Assembly (NCBI RefSeq): GCF_963676935.1
Contig: NZ_OY781470.1
Coordinates: 1,336,680-1,400,679 of the forward strand
DNA from: Halarcobacter sp.
Lineage (GTDB): Bacteria > Campylobacterota > Campylobacteria > Campylobacterales > Arcobacteraceae
DNA: 64,000 nt
Direction: 5' to 3'
The position numbers and the translations under genes were made by a program. The notes below the pieces were generated by a model. The model saw nothing but the letters and a program-made list of their open reading frames with translations, was not told the DNA's origin and did no database searches. Shown here in pieces: positions 9,049-17,874 of this stretch; the first letter of the stretch is position 1; every line of letters begins with the position of its first letter.

Positions 9049-9062
9049 CTTGTATAGACAAG
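9049..9062. promoter_or_regulatory. Downstream PhnF-type operator
   Basis: CTTGTATAGACAAG has perfect 5-bp arms around an ATAG centre and ends 13 bp before the phnF start codon. A repressor bound here would cover the predicted transcript start and the ribosome-binding area, which suits autoregulation of the whole operon. Confidence 0.75.
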
Positions 9063-9075
9063 CAAAGGTTTTGTT

Positions 9076-9798
9076 GTGAAAAATATTTCAAAGCCACTTT
9101 ATGTGGTTATATATGAAAAAATTCTAGAAAATATTAATAAGAAAAAATATAATTGTTGTGATAAATTACCTTCAGAGAATCTATTTGCAAAAGAGTTTGA
9201 TGTAAATAGACATACTGTAAGACAAGCGTTATCTTTACTTAAAGATGAAGGGTATATTTATACAATAAAAGGAAAAGGCAATTATATATCAAATATTCAA
9301 GTGCCTTACTCTATCTCAGATAAGAGTTCTTTTTCTCAAAAAATTATTGATTTAGGGTATGAACCTAAAACAAAACTTCTTAGTGCAGATATTATTGAAC
9401 CAAACGATGAGATTGCAAAACAATTAGGACTTAATAAAAAACTAAAAGTAATCGAATTAAAACTTTTGAGATTTGCAAATGACCTTCCTATATCAGTATC
9501 TTATTCATATTTTGACGCTTTTCATTATAGAGATATTATAGATAACTTAGATATTGAACCCTTCTCAATTTACAACATTTTAGACAAATGTTATCCCCAA
9601 ATGGAAATTACAAAAATATCAACTGTTTTTGAAGCAAAAATTCCAAATAGTCAAATAAGTGATTATTTAATGATGCCAGCAAATACCCCTGTAATAGTTG
9701 CAAGTACAATTTCAAAAAATCAATATGGTGATTATGTAGAGTATGGAAGTTCATATTCAAGAGCAGATGCAGTAAAAATAAAAGTTGACTTAGTTTAA
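9076..9798 (+). CDS. phnF: GntR/HutC-family regulator PhnF
   Basis: This 240-residue protein has an N-terminal GntR winged helix (about 1-75, LPSENLFAKEFDVNRHTVRQ) and a C-terminal UTRA effector-binding domain (about 90-235). Position at the head of the C-P lyase genes makes it PhnF, the phosphonate operon repressor. The start is GTG at 9076, supported by AAAGG 7 nt upstream. The two CTTGTATAGACAA sites in its leader are its probable operators. The ligand is unknown but is presumably a phosphonate or pathway intermediate. Confidence 0.9.
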   Translation: MKNISKPLYVVIYEKILENINKKKYNCCDKLPSENLFAKEFDVNRHTVRQALSLLKDEGYIYTIKGKGNYISNIQVPYSISDKSSFSQKIIDLGYEPKTKLLSADIIEPNDEIAKQLGLNKKLKVIELKLLRFANDLPISVSYSYFDAFHYRDIIDNLDIEPFSIYNILDKCYPQMEITKISTVFEAKIPNSQISDYLMMPANTPVIVASTISKNQYGDYVEYGSSYSRADAVKIKVDLV

Positions 9799-9811
9799 TT
9801 AGGAGAACATA

Positions 9812-10546
9812 GTGATAAAAATGAAAAATCTAACTTTAGGTTATAAAAAAGAAAAAATATTAAGCGATGTAAATATAAAAGTGAAAAAGGGTGAATTTGT
9901 AGGGATAATTGGTCCTAGTGGTGCTGGAAAATCTACAATGCTTATGGCTATAACTGGTGGAATAAAAGTTTTTAATGGAAAATTTGAAGTATTAGATTTT
10001 GATTTAGAAAATATAAAGAAAAAAAATCTAGTTAAGTTAAGGGAACAAATTGGTGTGATTTTTCAAGGATATAACTTAGTAGATAGATTAAACGTATTAG
10101 ACAATGTTGTTAGTGGGATGTTAAAAGATATACCATTATCAAGAGCAATACTTAAATTATATAAAGAAAAGGAGTTGGAAAAGGCAAAAGAATACATGGA
10201 TATCGTTGATATCACAAAACATTCATTAAAAAGATGTGATGAACTTTCGGGAGGTCAAAGACAACGTGTAGCTATTGCACGTGCCTTGGCCGCTGAACCG
10301 AAAATAATATTGGCAGATGAACCTGTGTCAGCATTGGATCCAAAGAGTGCAAAAAAGGTAATGGGAATATTAAAAAAAGTAAATGAGGTTTATGGGGTAA
10401 CTGTTGTTACAAATCTTCATCATCTGGAGTACGCCAAAGAGTATTGTAGCAGAATTGTTGGTGTTAACAACGGTACAGTAGTCTTTGATGACAAAAGTGA
10501 GAATCTAACTGAAAAGTTAGTTGAGAAAATCTATGCTACAAATTAG
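9812..10546 (+). CDS. phnC: Phosphonate ABC transporter ATPase PhnC
   Basis: This 244-residue ABC ATPase has Walker A GPSGAGKST (34-42), signature LSGGQRQRVAIARAL, Walker B IILADEP and a switch histidine in TNLHHL. The LDPKSAKKVM segment is typical of PhnC. It energises the PhnCDE importer with PhnD and PhnE, the next two genes. The start is GTG at 9812 with AGGAG 6 nt upstream. The in-frame ATG at 9821 is too far from it. The gene lies 13 bp downstream of phnF. Confidence 0.93.
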   Translation: MIKMKNLTLGYKKEKILSDVNIKVKKGEFVGIIGPSGAGKSTMLMAITGGIKVFNGKFEVLDFDLENIKKKNLVKLREQIGVIFQGYNLVDRLNVLDNVVSGMLKDIPLSRAILKLYKEKELEKAKEYMDIVDITKHSLKRCDELSGGQRQRVAIARALAAEPKIILADEPVSALDPKSAKKVMGILKKVNEVYGVTVVTNLHHLEYAKEYCSRIVGVNNGTVVFDDKSENLTEKLVEKIYATN

Positions 10547-10572
10547 TAGCAAAACAAAAAAGGAATAAAAAA

Positions 10573-11439
10573 ATGAAAATTGTAAAGAAACTTGCAGTAG
10601 GTGCATTAGCATTAACTTTAGGTGTAACTTCTATGTTAGGACAAGAAAAATGGCCAGATAAAATCACATTTGGTGTAATTCCAGTTGCTGGTGCTACATC
10701 TATGAAAGAAAACTTTGGACCATTGGCTGATTATCTAGCAAAATCTTTAGGGATTAAAGTTGAGATGAAATTAGCTGGTGATTATACAGGTATTATTACT
10801 GGTATGCAACATAAACATATTGATGTTGCTTATTTTGGACCAAAATCTTATGTAGAAGCAGCTAAAAGAGCAAATGCAGAAGCTTTAGTTGTTGAAGTAG
10901 ATGGTGAATCGGGATTACCAGGATATAACGGAATTATTATCACTAAAAAAGGTAGTGGTCTTAAAACATTAGCAGATATCAAAGGTAAAACTTGGGCATT
11001 TACATCTTCTCAATCAACATCTGGTACTTTAGTTCCAACTGTAATGTTCTCTAAAAAAGGTATTGTTCCAACAAAATATTTCTCAAAAGTGCTTTACTCA
11101 GGTGGACATGAAGCTTCTATTCTTTCAGTTAAAGCTGGAAAAGTTGATGCAGCATCTACTAATAACTTAGATTTTAATAGAGGTGTAGGAAAACAATGGC
11201 AAAAAGATGATTTCAATGTTCTATGGACTTCAGATTTAATTCCAGGAGCTCCAATGGCTGCTAGAAAGGATTTACCAACTTCTTTAAAAATGGCTATTAA
11301 GGGTGCATTTATCTCTTACAATGATCCAGAAGGTCTTAAAAGACTTAAAAATAAAGGATTTATTAAAGGTGATGATTCAGTTTATAATCCAGTTAGAGAA
11401 TTAATTAAATTAAAAAATGAATTAAAGAAAAAACAATAA
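10573..11439 (+). CDS. phnD: Phosphonate-binding periplasmic protein PhnD
   Basis: This 288-residue PhnD/SsuA/transferrin-like binding protein has a cleavable signal peptide (about 1-23, hydrophobic core GALALTLGVTSML). It captures phosphonates in the periplasm for PhnE/PhnC. Family hallmarks are FGVIPVAGATSM, YTGIITGMQHKHIDVAYFGP and TSSQSTSG, where backbone and serine/threonine groups hold the phosphonate oxygens. AAGGA precedes the ATG. A strong hairpin follows the gene (11442-11464), probably raising its expression over the permease. Confidence 0.93.
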   Translation: MKIVKKLAVGALALTLGVTSMLGQEKWPDKITFGVIPVAGATSMKENFGPLADYLAKSLGIKVEMKLAGDYTGIITGMQHKHIDVAYFGPKSYVEAAKRANAEALVVEVDGESGLPGYNGIIITKKGSGLKTLADIKGKTWAFTSSQSTSGTLVPTVMFSKKGIVPTKYFSKVLYSGGHEASILSVKAGKVDAASTNNLDFNRGVGKQWQKDDFNVLWTSDLIPGAPMAARKDLPTSLKMAIKGAFISYNDPEGLKRLKNKGFIKGDDSVYNPVRELIKLKNELKKKQ

Positions 11440-11441
11440 TC

Positions 11442-11464
11442 AAAGTAGGCTTTTTGCCTACTTT
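11442..11464 (+). terminator. Intra-operon hairpin between phnD and phnE
   Basis: A perfect 9-bp stem AAAGTAGGC / GCCTACTTT with a 5-T loop sits directly after phnD and 17 bp before phnE. It has no U tract and transcription must continue into phnE. It is best read as an attenuator or an mRNA-protecting element that favours the binding protein. Confidence 0.65.
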
Positions 11465-11481
11465 AATCCAAGGACAATTTT

Positions 11482-12339
11482 ATGAACATTGAAGAATTAA
11501 AGCGAAAAACCAACCCTTTTTCTTTTTCTAAATCTATAGTAATAGTTATATTTTTACTTGTTTTTTTTAAAAGTTGGCAAGACACAGAGATGAGTTTTTC
11601 TTCACTATTTGGTGGATGGGATTATATGGTTGAATATATATCAGGTAATCCAGAGATAAAAAATAGTGGTTTTTTCCCTCCAAATTTAAATAAAGATGAT
11701 GTAATTACTTATGCATTATCTATGTTAGAAACTATAGAAATGGCTGTTGTTGCTTTAGTCTTATCGGTAGTTGTTGCAGTTCCATTATCATATTTAAGTT
11801 CAAGAAATATCTTAGATATTTTAATCCCAGGAAAAACTCCAATTCATATTTTTTTTAAAAGAGTGATATATGGAAGTGCTACATTAGTAGCAAATATATT
11901 TAGGTCAATAAATGAGATTATCTGGGCACTTATTTTTGTTAGTGCAGTTGGTCTAGGCCCTATGGCTGGTATTTTAGCTTTAGGAGTTCATACAGCAGGG
12001 GTATTATCAAAACTATTAAGTGAGGGTAATGAAGCAATTGACCCAGGACCAGTTGAAGCTCTTACAACTACTGGTGCAGGTTTTATTAAGGTTTTAATAT
12101 ATGCAGTTATTCCTCAAACAATGCCACATTTTGTATCTATGGCTTTATATAGATTTGAATCTGATGTAAGAAGTGCCTCAATTCTTGGATTTGTTGGTGC
12201 AGGAGGAATTGGATTTTATCTATTTGACAAAATGAGAGGTTTTGAAAATGGTGATGTTTGTACCATTATTATAGTAATAATTTTAACTGTTTGGTCACTA
12301 GACAAAATTAGTGCACTTATTAGAAAAAGGTTTATATAA
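11482..12339 (+). CDS. phnE: Phosphonate ABC transporter permease PhnE
   Basis: This 285-residue inner-membrane permease has about six hydrophobic segments and the EAA-type coupling motif (EALTTTGAGFIKVLIYAVIPQ, about 192-212). The C-terminal SASILGFVGAGGIG segment is typical of PhnE. It forms the channel of the PhnCDE importer. There is a single permease gene, as in E. coli. AAGGA precedes the ATG at 11482. The gene stops 2 bp before phnG, coupling uptake to C-P lyase. Confidence 0.93.
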   Translation: MNIEELKRKTNPFSFSKSIVIVIFLLVFFKSWQDTEMSFSSLFGGWDYMVEYISGNPEIKNSGFFPPNLNKDDVITYALSMLETIEMAVVALVLSVVVAVPLSYLSSRNILDILIPGKTPIHIFFKRVIYGSATLVANIFRSINEIIWALIFVSAVGLGPMAGILALGVHTAGVLSKLLSEGNEAIDPGPVEALTTTGAGFIKVLIYAVIPQTMPHFVSMALYRFESDVRSASILGFVGAGGIGFYLFDKMRGFENGDVCTIIIVIILTVWSLDKISALIRKRFI

Positions 12340-12341
12340 AA

Positions 12342-12755
12342 ATGAATAGAGAAGATATTAATTTTTTATCGCAATTTATACAAGAAAATAAGTTAGAAAA
12401 CTTATATAAAAAAATAGAAAAAGATTATGAGATAAAGGTTTTAACAAATCCAACAGAACAAACACTTTTAGTCCCTGTAAAAGATCCTATATCTGGTGGG
12501 GATTTTTATGCTGGTGAAGTTTTAGTTACTTCAACAATAGTAGAAGTAAATGGAGTAAAAGGTTGGTCAATGGTATTAGATACAAATGAAGAATTATCTT
12601 TAAAAACAGCTGTATTAGATGCTTCTTTTGAAGCAAATATATTAAAAGAAGAGATTTTAGATTTACTTGAAAAAACAAAAAATGAGATAGTTAATAAAAA
12701 TGCAATTTATAATAAAAAAGTTAACTCAACAAGAGTTTCTTTTGATTTGATGTAA
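12342..12755 (+). CDS. phnG: C-P lyase core subunit PhnG
   Basis: This 137-residue PhnG is one of the four core subunits (PhnGHIJ). With PhnI, PhnH and PhnL it helps replace adenine of ATP with a phosphonate to give an alpha-D-ribose 1-methylphosphonate 5-triphosphate-type compound. Recognisable features are the N-terminal helix, the PVKDPISGGDFYAGEVLVT segment and the late KTAVLDASFEA motif. It is short, as the family is. Its start is 2 bp after phnE and it lies 9 bp before phnH. Confidence 0.9.
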   Translation: MNREDINFLSQFIQENKLENLYKKIEKDYEIKVLTNPTEQTLLVPVKDPISGGDFYAGEVLVTSTIVEVNGVKGWSMVLDTNEELSLKTAVLDASFEANILKEEILDLLEKTKNEIVNKNAIYNKKVNSTRVSFDLM

Positions 12756-12764
12756 AGGTAAATT

Positions 12765-13301
12765 ATGGACAAAATTGATATTGAAAAATTAAATAGAGAA
12801 AATTTTAGATCAATGATGAATGCTTTATCAAGACCTGGAAGTATAGAAGAGATTAAACCTCTTTTTAAATCCAACCTATTAGCAGTGGCAAATACACTTT
12901 TATATGCAGAGGTTTCATATTTTTATAAAGGAAATGAAGATTTTGAGCTTATAAATGCAATTACAAATTCAAAAGAATTATCAGAAAATGAAGCTGATTA
13001 TGTTTTCTGTGACAAATTGGATGAAGAGTTGTTTGAAGCCGGAAAAATAGGAACTATGAAAGATCCAGAGTTTTCATCAACATATATATTTAAATGTAAA
13101 AATTTTGAAGGAATAGAAGTAAAGTTAAGTGGTCCTGGAATAAATGGAAGCAGTAATCATACTCTTCCCATATCAAAAGATTTTATAGAAAAATTTAACA
13201 ATAAGAATTCTACTTTTCCTATGGGAAATGAAGTGTTTTTTATAAATGAAAAAGCACAGGTTTTAGCTCTTTCAAGAACAACAAAAATGGAGGTTTTATA
13301 A
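12765..13301 (+). CDS. phnH: C-P lyase core subunit PhnH
   Basis: This 178-residue PhnH, fold related to PLP enzymes but without cofactor, is a core component of the C-P lyase complex. Signatures are NFRSMMNALSRPGSI near residue 13 and KLSGPGING at about 122-131. The TLPISKDF and FPMGNEVFF region follows. An AAAGGT ribosome site lies before the ATG. The stop overlaps the phnI start by one base (TAATG), indicating translational coupling within the core complex genes. Confidence 0.92.
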   Translation: MDKIDIEKLNRENFRSMMNALSRPGSIEEIKPLFKSNLLAVANTLLYAEVSYFYKGNEDFELINAITNSKELSENEADYVFCDKLDEELFEAGKIGTMKDPEFSSTYIFKCKNFEGIEVKLSGPGINGSSNHTLPISKDFIEKFNNKNSTFPMGNEVFFINEKAQVLALSRTTKMEVL

Positions 13302-14362
13302 TGGCTTATTATGCAGTAAAAGGTGGAGAAAAAGCTATTGAAAACTCTTTGAATTTTTATGCACAAACTACACAAAAAGCACAACAATTAGATGATGAAC
13401 AATTAATAGAAGGATTAACTTTTTCAATAGATAAGGTTATTAGTGAAGGCTCATTATATTCTAAAAAATTAGCAAGTAAAGCAATAAAAAGAAGTGCAGG
13501 GGATTTGTTAAATGCTTCATTTTTTATAAGAGCACATAGAAGTTCTTGTCAAAGAGTTGGGGAGTGTAAAACCTTAGATACAAATGAGATGAAACTTAGT
13601 AGAAGAGTTTCATCTGCATTTAAGGATATTGAAGGTGGTCAGCTTCTTGGCTCATCAAATGATTATGAGATAAAACTATTAATTGATGTAAAAGAAAAAG
13701 AGTTATCTTTTGAAGATTATTCAGATAAAGAAAATATCATAAAATCTGCATTAACCCCATTAAGAAATGATGATTTAATAAAAAAACTTCCAAAAGAAAG
13801 TAAGCCTTGGGATATTACAAGAACATTTCCAACTTCACCATATCCTAGAAGCTCAATACTTCAAGTAATGAGTAGGGGTGAGAGTGGAAGTTTATTGGGG
13901 TTTTCATACACTTCAATGAGAGGTTATGGAGATGTTCACCCTACAATTGGTGATTTAAGAGTTGGTCATTTAGATATAAAATTTACCCATCCATTTACAA
14001 AAAATGAGGTAAAAGTTGGTTCTATTGAAGCAACTGCTGTTGAGAGTGTAGGAACTTTTAACAAAGATGAAAATGGAGATACTAAACTTACAACTGGTTT
14101 TGGTTTTTGTTTTGGAAAAAATGAAACAAAAGCAATATCGATGTCTATTATAGATTTAACTTTATATAACAGTTCATATAGTGTAGGAACTGACCAAATA
14201 GTTGCAGCAGATTTTGAAATGATGATGCATCATGTGGATGGTATAGAATCATTTGGTTTTTGTAATCATTATAAATTGCCACATTATGTTACTTTTCAAA
14301 CTGATTATCAAATATTTAAATCTGCACAAAAATATGTAGAAGAGAAAGAGGGCAAAAAATAG
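13301..14362 (+). CDS. phnI: C-P lyase core subunit PhnI
   Basis: This 353-residue PhnI is the nucleosidase-like core subunit that exchanges adenine for the phosphonate at ribose C1. Conserved stretches include MAYYAVKGGEKAIENSL at the N-terminus, RTFPTSPYPRS, the GDVHPTIGDLRVGHLDI segment and AADFEMMMHHVDGIES with its histidine pair. It is full length for the family. It overlaps phnH by one base and is followed within 2 bp by phnJ. Confidence 0.94.
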   Translation: MAYYAVKGGEKAIENSLNFYAQTTQKAQQLDDEQLIEGLTFSIDKVISEGSLYSKKLASKAIKRSAGDLLNASFFIRAHRSSCQRVGECKTLDTNEMKLSRRVSSAFKDIEGGQLLGSSNDYEIKLLIDVKEKELSFEDYSDKENIIKSALTPLRNDDLIKKLPKESKPWDITRTFPTSPYPRSSILQVMSRGESGSLLGFSYTSMRGYGDVHPTIGDLRVGHLDIKFTHPFTKNEVKVGSIEATAVESVGTFNKDENGDTKLTTGFGFCFGKNETKAISMSIIDLTLYNSSYSVGTDQIVAADFEMMMHHVDGIESFGFCNHYKLPHYVTFQTDYQIFKSAQKYVEEKEGKK

Positions 14363-14363
14363 T

Positions 14364-15191
14364 ATGAGATATGCATTTTTAGATGAAGAAGCAAAAAAAG
14401 AGATTAGAAGAGCAACTTTAAAAGCTATTGCTATTCCTGGATATATAGTCTCTTTTGCAAGCAGAGAGATGCCAGTAGCAAGAGGGTGGGGTACAGGAGG
14501 TCTTCAAGTTACCTTATCGATAATAAATGAAAAGGATACTCTAAAAGTTATTGACCAAGGTTGTGATGGGAGTGTAAATGCTGTAAATATTAGAAATTTT
14601 ATTAAATCTGTTACAAATGTAGAAACAACTACAAGTACAAAAGAGGCTACTATTATTCAAACTAGACATAGAATACCAGAGATAGAATTAGAGGAAAAAC
14701 AAACTTTAGTATTTCAAGTACCAATGCCAGATATTTTAGAAACAGTTGAACCAAATACGGCAAAAGCAAAAATTATGCATGCAAATGCTGACTATTCGAA
14801 GTTATGGGTTTTATTATATGAAGATACATCACAATTTGGAGATTCAAGAATCTCTAATAGATATCCAGTAATGGTACATGATAGATTTGCTATGGATCCA
14901 AGTCCAATACCAAAATATGATACACCAAGATTAAATAATTCAAAAGCTTTACAACTTTTTGGTGCAGGTAGAGAGAAAAAAATCTATGCAATTCCACCTT
15001 TTACAAAAGTGGTACCACTTAAATTTGAAGATAAAGAGTTTAAAGTTGAAAACTTTGATAATAGGGTTTGTGAAAGATGTGGAAGCAATAATAGCTTTTT
15101 GGATGAAGTTTATGATGATGAAGGTATTGTTCATTATTATTGTAATGATACAGATTTTTGTGATAACAATCTTGCTAAAAAGGAGATATAG
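14364..15191 (+). CDS. phnJ: C-P lyase radical SAM subunit PhnJ
   Basis: This 275-residue enzyme breaks the C-P bond by radical chemistry, releasing a hydrocarbon (methane from methylphosphonate) and ribose 1,2-cyclic phosphate 5-phosphate. Near the C-terminus it has four cysteines, C236, C239, C260 and C266 (CERC ... YYCNDTDFC). They match the E. coli arrangement in which three bind the 4Fe-4S cluster and the last forms the thiyl radical. The radical-bearing glycine region near the N-terminus (IAIPGYIVSFASREMPVARGWGTGG) is also conserved. phnK starts immediately after the stop. Confidence 0.95.
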   Translation: MRYAFLDEEAKKEIRRATLKAIAIPGYIVSFASREMPVARGWGTGGLQVTLSIINEKDTLKVIDQGCDGSVNAVNIRNFIKSVTNVETTTSTKEATIIQTRHRIPEIELEEKQTLVFQVPMPDILETVEPNTAKAKIMHANADYSKLWVLLYEDTSQFGDSRISNRYPVMVHDRFAMDPSPIPKYDTPRLNNSKALQLFGAGREKKIYAIPPFTKVVPLKFEDKEFKVENFDNRVCERCGSNNSFLDEVYDDEGIVHYYCNDTDFCDNNLAKKEI

Positions 15192-16028
15192 ATGATATTA
15201 GATATTCAAAATGTCTCAAAAGTATTTGGAAATTTTTGTGAAGATTGTTTGGAAAAAACAGGATCTAAATATAATAGTTCTATTTGTCCTACATGTAATA
15301 GTGTAGTTGGGGTAAATAGTGTAAACCTTAATTTAAAAAAAGGTGAAGTTCTTGGTATAGTTGGGGAGAGTGGTTCAGGTAAATCAACTTTGTTACAGTT
15401 AATATATCAAGATCAAAAAGCATCAAAAGGTGAAATTTTTATTAAAGATTTTATTGATAAAAATGGAAATAAAAAGAATATTTTAGATGCAAATTTAAAT
15501 GAATTGTCTTTTTTAAGAAACTCATTAATGTCAATGATTTATCAAAATCCTAGATTGGGATTAAATTATAACTTTAGTGCTGGAGGAAATATTGCACAAA
15601 AAGTAATTATGAGTGGAAATAAAAAATATAAAGAGATAAGAGACAAAGCTTTATATTTTCTTGATAAAACAGAGATTCCTACAAGTAGAATAGATGATTA
15701 TCCAGAATATTTTTCAGGAGGACAACAACAAAGAATTCAAATCTCAAAAGCTTTGTCTTCAAATCCCAAAATTTTATTGCTAGATGAGCCAACTACAGGT
15801 CTTGATTTATCAGTTCAAGCAAAAATATTAGATTTGATAAAAGAGTTACAACATGAGATTGGTTTTGCAATGGTTGTAGTTTCACATGATTTAGGTGTAA
15901 TAAAACACTTAACAGATATTACAGTTGTGATGAAAAATGGACAAATAGTTGAAAGAGGACTTACTGATCAAATATTAGAAGATCCACAACATCCATATAC
16001 CCAACTTTTAGTATCTTCAGTTTTATAG
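15192..16028 (+). CDS. phnK: C-P lyase ABC protein PhnK with Cys4 insert
   Basis: This 278-residue ABC ATPase has Walker A GESGSGKST, signature SGGQQQRIQISKAL and Walker B ILLLDEP. PhnK binds the PhnGHIJ core and couples ATP hydrolysis to turnover. It is longer than E. coli PhnK: after the first strand there is a roughly 25-residue insert with CEDC (16-19) and CPTC (32-35), a zinc-ribbon-like arrangement. It carries no membrane segment and is not a transporter ATPase. It directly follows phnJ and lies 8 bp before phnL. Confidence 0.93.
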   Translation: MILDIQNVSKVFGNFCEDCLEKTGSKYNSSICPTCNSVVGVNSVNLNLKKGEVLGIVGESGSGKSTLLQLIYQDQKASKGEIFIKDFIDKNGNKKNILDANLNELSFLRNSLMSMIYQNPRLGLNYNFSAGGNIAQKVIMSGNKKYKEIRDKALYFLDKTEIPTSRIDDYPEYFSGGQQQRIQISKALSSNPKILLLDEPTTGLDLSVQAKILDLIKELQHEIGFAMVVVSHDLGVIKHLTDITVVMKNGQIVERGLTDQILEDPQHPYTQLLVSSVL

Positions 16029-16036
16029 GAAAAGAA

Positions 16037-16726
16037 ATGGTTAGATTAAAAATTAATAATTTGAATAAGAGTTTTAAACTATATACTCAAGGTGGAATAG
16101 AGGTTAAAGGTTTTGAAAATATAAGTTTTAATGTGAAAAATGGAGAGTTTATATCTCTTTTTGGCCCAAGTGGTGCTGGAAAGTCATCTATTTTAAAAAC
16201 TTTATTTAGAACATATACAACAACAAGTGGAGAGATTTTATTTTATAGAGATAGTGGTGAAGTTGTTGATATAGCAAAAGCAAGTGAGAGTCAGATTTTA
16301 GAACTTAGACATTCTGAAATAGGATATGTATCTCAATTTTTACAAGTATTGCCAAGGGTAAGTGCTGTTGATGTAGTTTCTCAACAACTTATTTTCAAAG
16401 GTGAAGATGAAAAAATCTCAAGACAAAAAGCAAGAGAGATGTTAGATTATCTATCTATTAGAGAAGAGTTATTTGATTTATCACCTTTAACATTTAGTGG
16501 AGGGGAGCAACAAAGAGTAAATATAGCAAAAGGGATAATTGCACCAAAATCGTTATTATTACTTGATGAACCAACAGCATCTTTAGATAAAACAAATACA
16601 ATGAAAGTTGTAGAAAAATTAAAAGAGCTTAAAGAACAAGGTGTTGCCATGGTAGGAATATTTCATGATTTGGAAGCTATGGATATGATAAGTGATAATA
16701 TATATAAGTTAAAGAGAGTAAATTAA
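16037..16726 (+). CDS. phnL: C-P lyase ABC protein PhnL
   Basis: This 229-residue ABC ATPase has Walker A GPSGAGKSS, FSGGEQQRVNIAKGI as signature and LLLLDEP as Walker B. The family-typical EIGYVSQFLQVLPRVSAVDVV stretch separates it from PhnK. PhnL is needed with PhnGHI for phosphonate transfer to ribose and joins PhnK on the core complex. The start has an AAAAGAAATG context after phnK. Its final TAATG overlaps the phnM start by one base. Confidence 0.93.
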   Translation: MVRLKINNLNKSFKLYTQGGIEVKGFENISFNVKNGEFISLFGPSGAGKSSILKTLFRTYTTTSGEILFYRDSGEVVDIAKASESQILELRHSEIGYVSQFLQVLPRVSAVDVVSQQLIFKGEDEKISRQKAREMLDYLSIREELFDLSPLTFSGGEQQRVNIAKGIIAPKSLLLLDEPTASLDKTNTMKVVEKLKELKEQGVAMVGIFHDLEAMDMISDNIYKLKRVN

Positions 16727-17865
16727 TGGAAACTATATTAAGAAGTAAAAATGTATTAATAAATGAAGAGTTTATCCCTGCTGATGTAGTAATTTATAAA
16801 GATACAATTAAAAGAGTTGATGAATATGGAAAAAATGAAATTGCAATTGATTTAGGAGATAAAAAAATTGCTCCAGGGATTGTAGATTTACACTCAGATG
16901 CCATAGAAAAAGAGATTGAGCCAAGACCTCATGCAACTTTCCCTGTAGAGTTAGCAATCACAGAATTAGACAAAAAACTATCTATAGCTGGTGTTACAAC
17001 TATGTTTCATGCAATAGGGTTTGAAGAGAATCCTAAAAAAAGAAGGTCTGTTGACTTAGCAATAAATCAAATTGAAGAGATATTCCATGCAAATGCAAAA
17101 CACTTAGGTGTGGATAACTTTGTACATGCAAGGTTTGAGCTTAGTTCAAGTGAAGCTGTTGAACCTATAAAAGAGGTTATAAATAAAGGAATGGTTAAAT
17201 TAGTATCGTTAATGGATCACTCACCAGGACAAGGTCAATTCAAAACCCTTGAAACATTTAAAACCTATTATGGAAAACATTATGGTTTAGATGATGAGGA
17301 TATAAAAGCTGTAATTGACAAAAAAATGAATAAAAATGAAGAGAAAATAAATGAGTTAATATCTTTTGTAAAAGAAAAAGATATAACACTTTTAAGTCAT
17401 GATGATGATTGTGTTGAAAAACTTGATGGATTATTAAAACTAGGAGTGCAAATCTCTGAATTTCCACTTAGTTTGGAAGTTGCAAAATATGCAGTAGATA
17501 AAGGTATTGCAACAGGAATGGGTGCTCCAAATATAGTAAGAGGTGGTAGCCAAAGTGGAAATATAGCTGCTATTGATTTAGTTAAAGAGGGTGTTTGTAA
17601 ATATTTATGTTCTGATTATCATCCAACTTCAATGTTACAAGCAGTTTATAGAATGAAAAAAGATGTAAATTTAGATTTGGCAAAAGGTTTTTCAATGATA
17701 ACTTCAACACCTGCAAAATATGCAAATTTAGCGGATAGAGGAGAAATCACAGAGGGTAAAAAAGCTGATATTATAGTGATTGATGATTCAAATATTCCTA
17801 AAGTTATATTAACTATAAAGGATGGAGAATCAATCTACAATGGTATTAGAGGGTTTAGACTTTAA
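16726..17865 (+). CDS. phnM: RPnTP hydrolase PhnM
   Basis: This 379-residue amidohydrolase-superfamily enzyme removes pyrophosphate from the ribose 1-phosphonate 5-triphosphate before PhnJ acts. Metal-ligand motifs are visible: DLHSDAIEKEIEPRPHA near residue 49, SHDDDC at about 225 and SDYHPTSM near 292. Length and the C-terminal NLADRGEITEGKKADI are as expected. It overlaps phnL by one base. It ends the core gene set before the auxiliary acetyltransferase, phnN and phnP. Confidence 0.94.
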   Translation: METILRSKNVLINEEFIPADVVIYKDTIKRVDEYGKNEIAIDLGDKKIAPGIVDLHSDAIEKEIEPRPHATFPVELAITELDKKLSIAGVTTMFHAIGFEENPKKRRSVDLAINQIEEIFHANAKHLGVDNFVHARFELSSSEAVEPIKEVINKGMVKLVSLMDHSPGQGQFKTLETFKTYYGKHYGLDDEDIKAVIDKKMNKNEEKINELISFVKEKDITLLSHDDDCVEKLDGLLKLGVQISEFPLSLEVAKYAVDKGIATGMGAPNIVRGGSQSGNIAAIDLVKEGVCKYLCSDYHPTSMLQAVYRMKKDVNLDLAKGFSMITSTPAKYANLADRGEITEGKKADIIVIDDSNIPKVILTIKDGESIYNGIRGFRL

Positions 17866-17874
17866 GGAGTAGTT

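Noticed and set aside
8989-9062. The two repeats as the beginning of a CRISPR array
   Set aside because: Only two short palindromic copies, no further units and no cas genes. They fit a GntR operator pair far better.
14949-15195. Extra frames on both strands inside phnJ
   Set aside because: They overlap the cysteine-rich end of phnJ, have poor composition and no ribosome sites.
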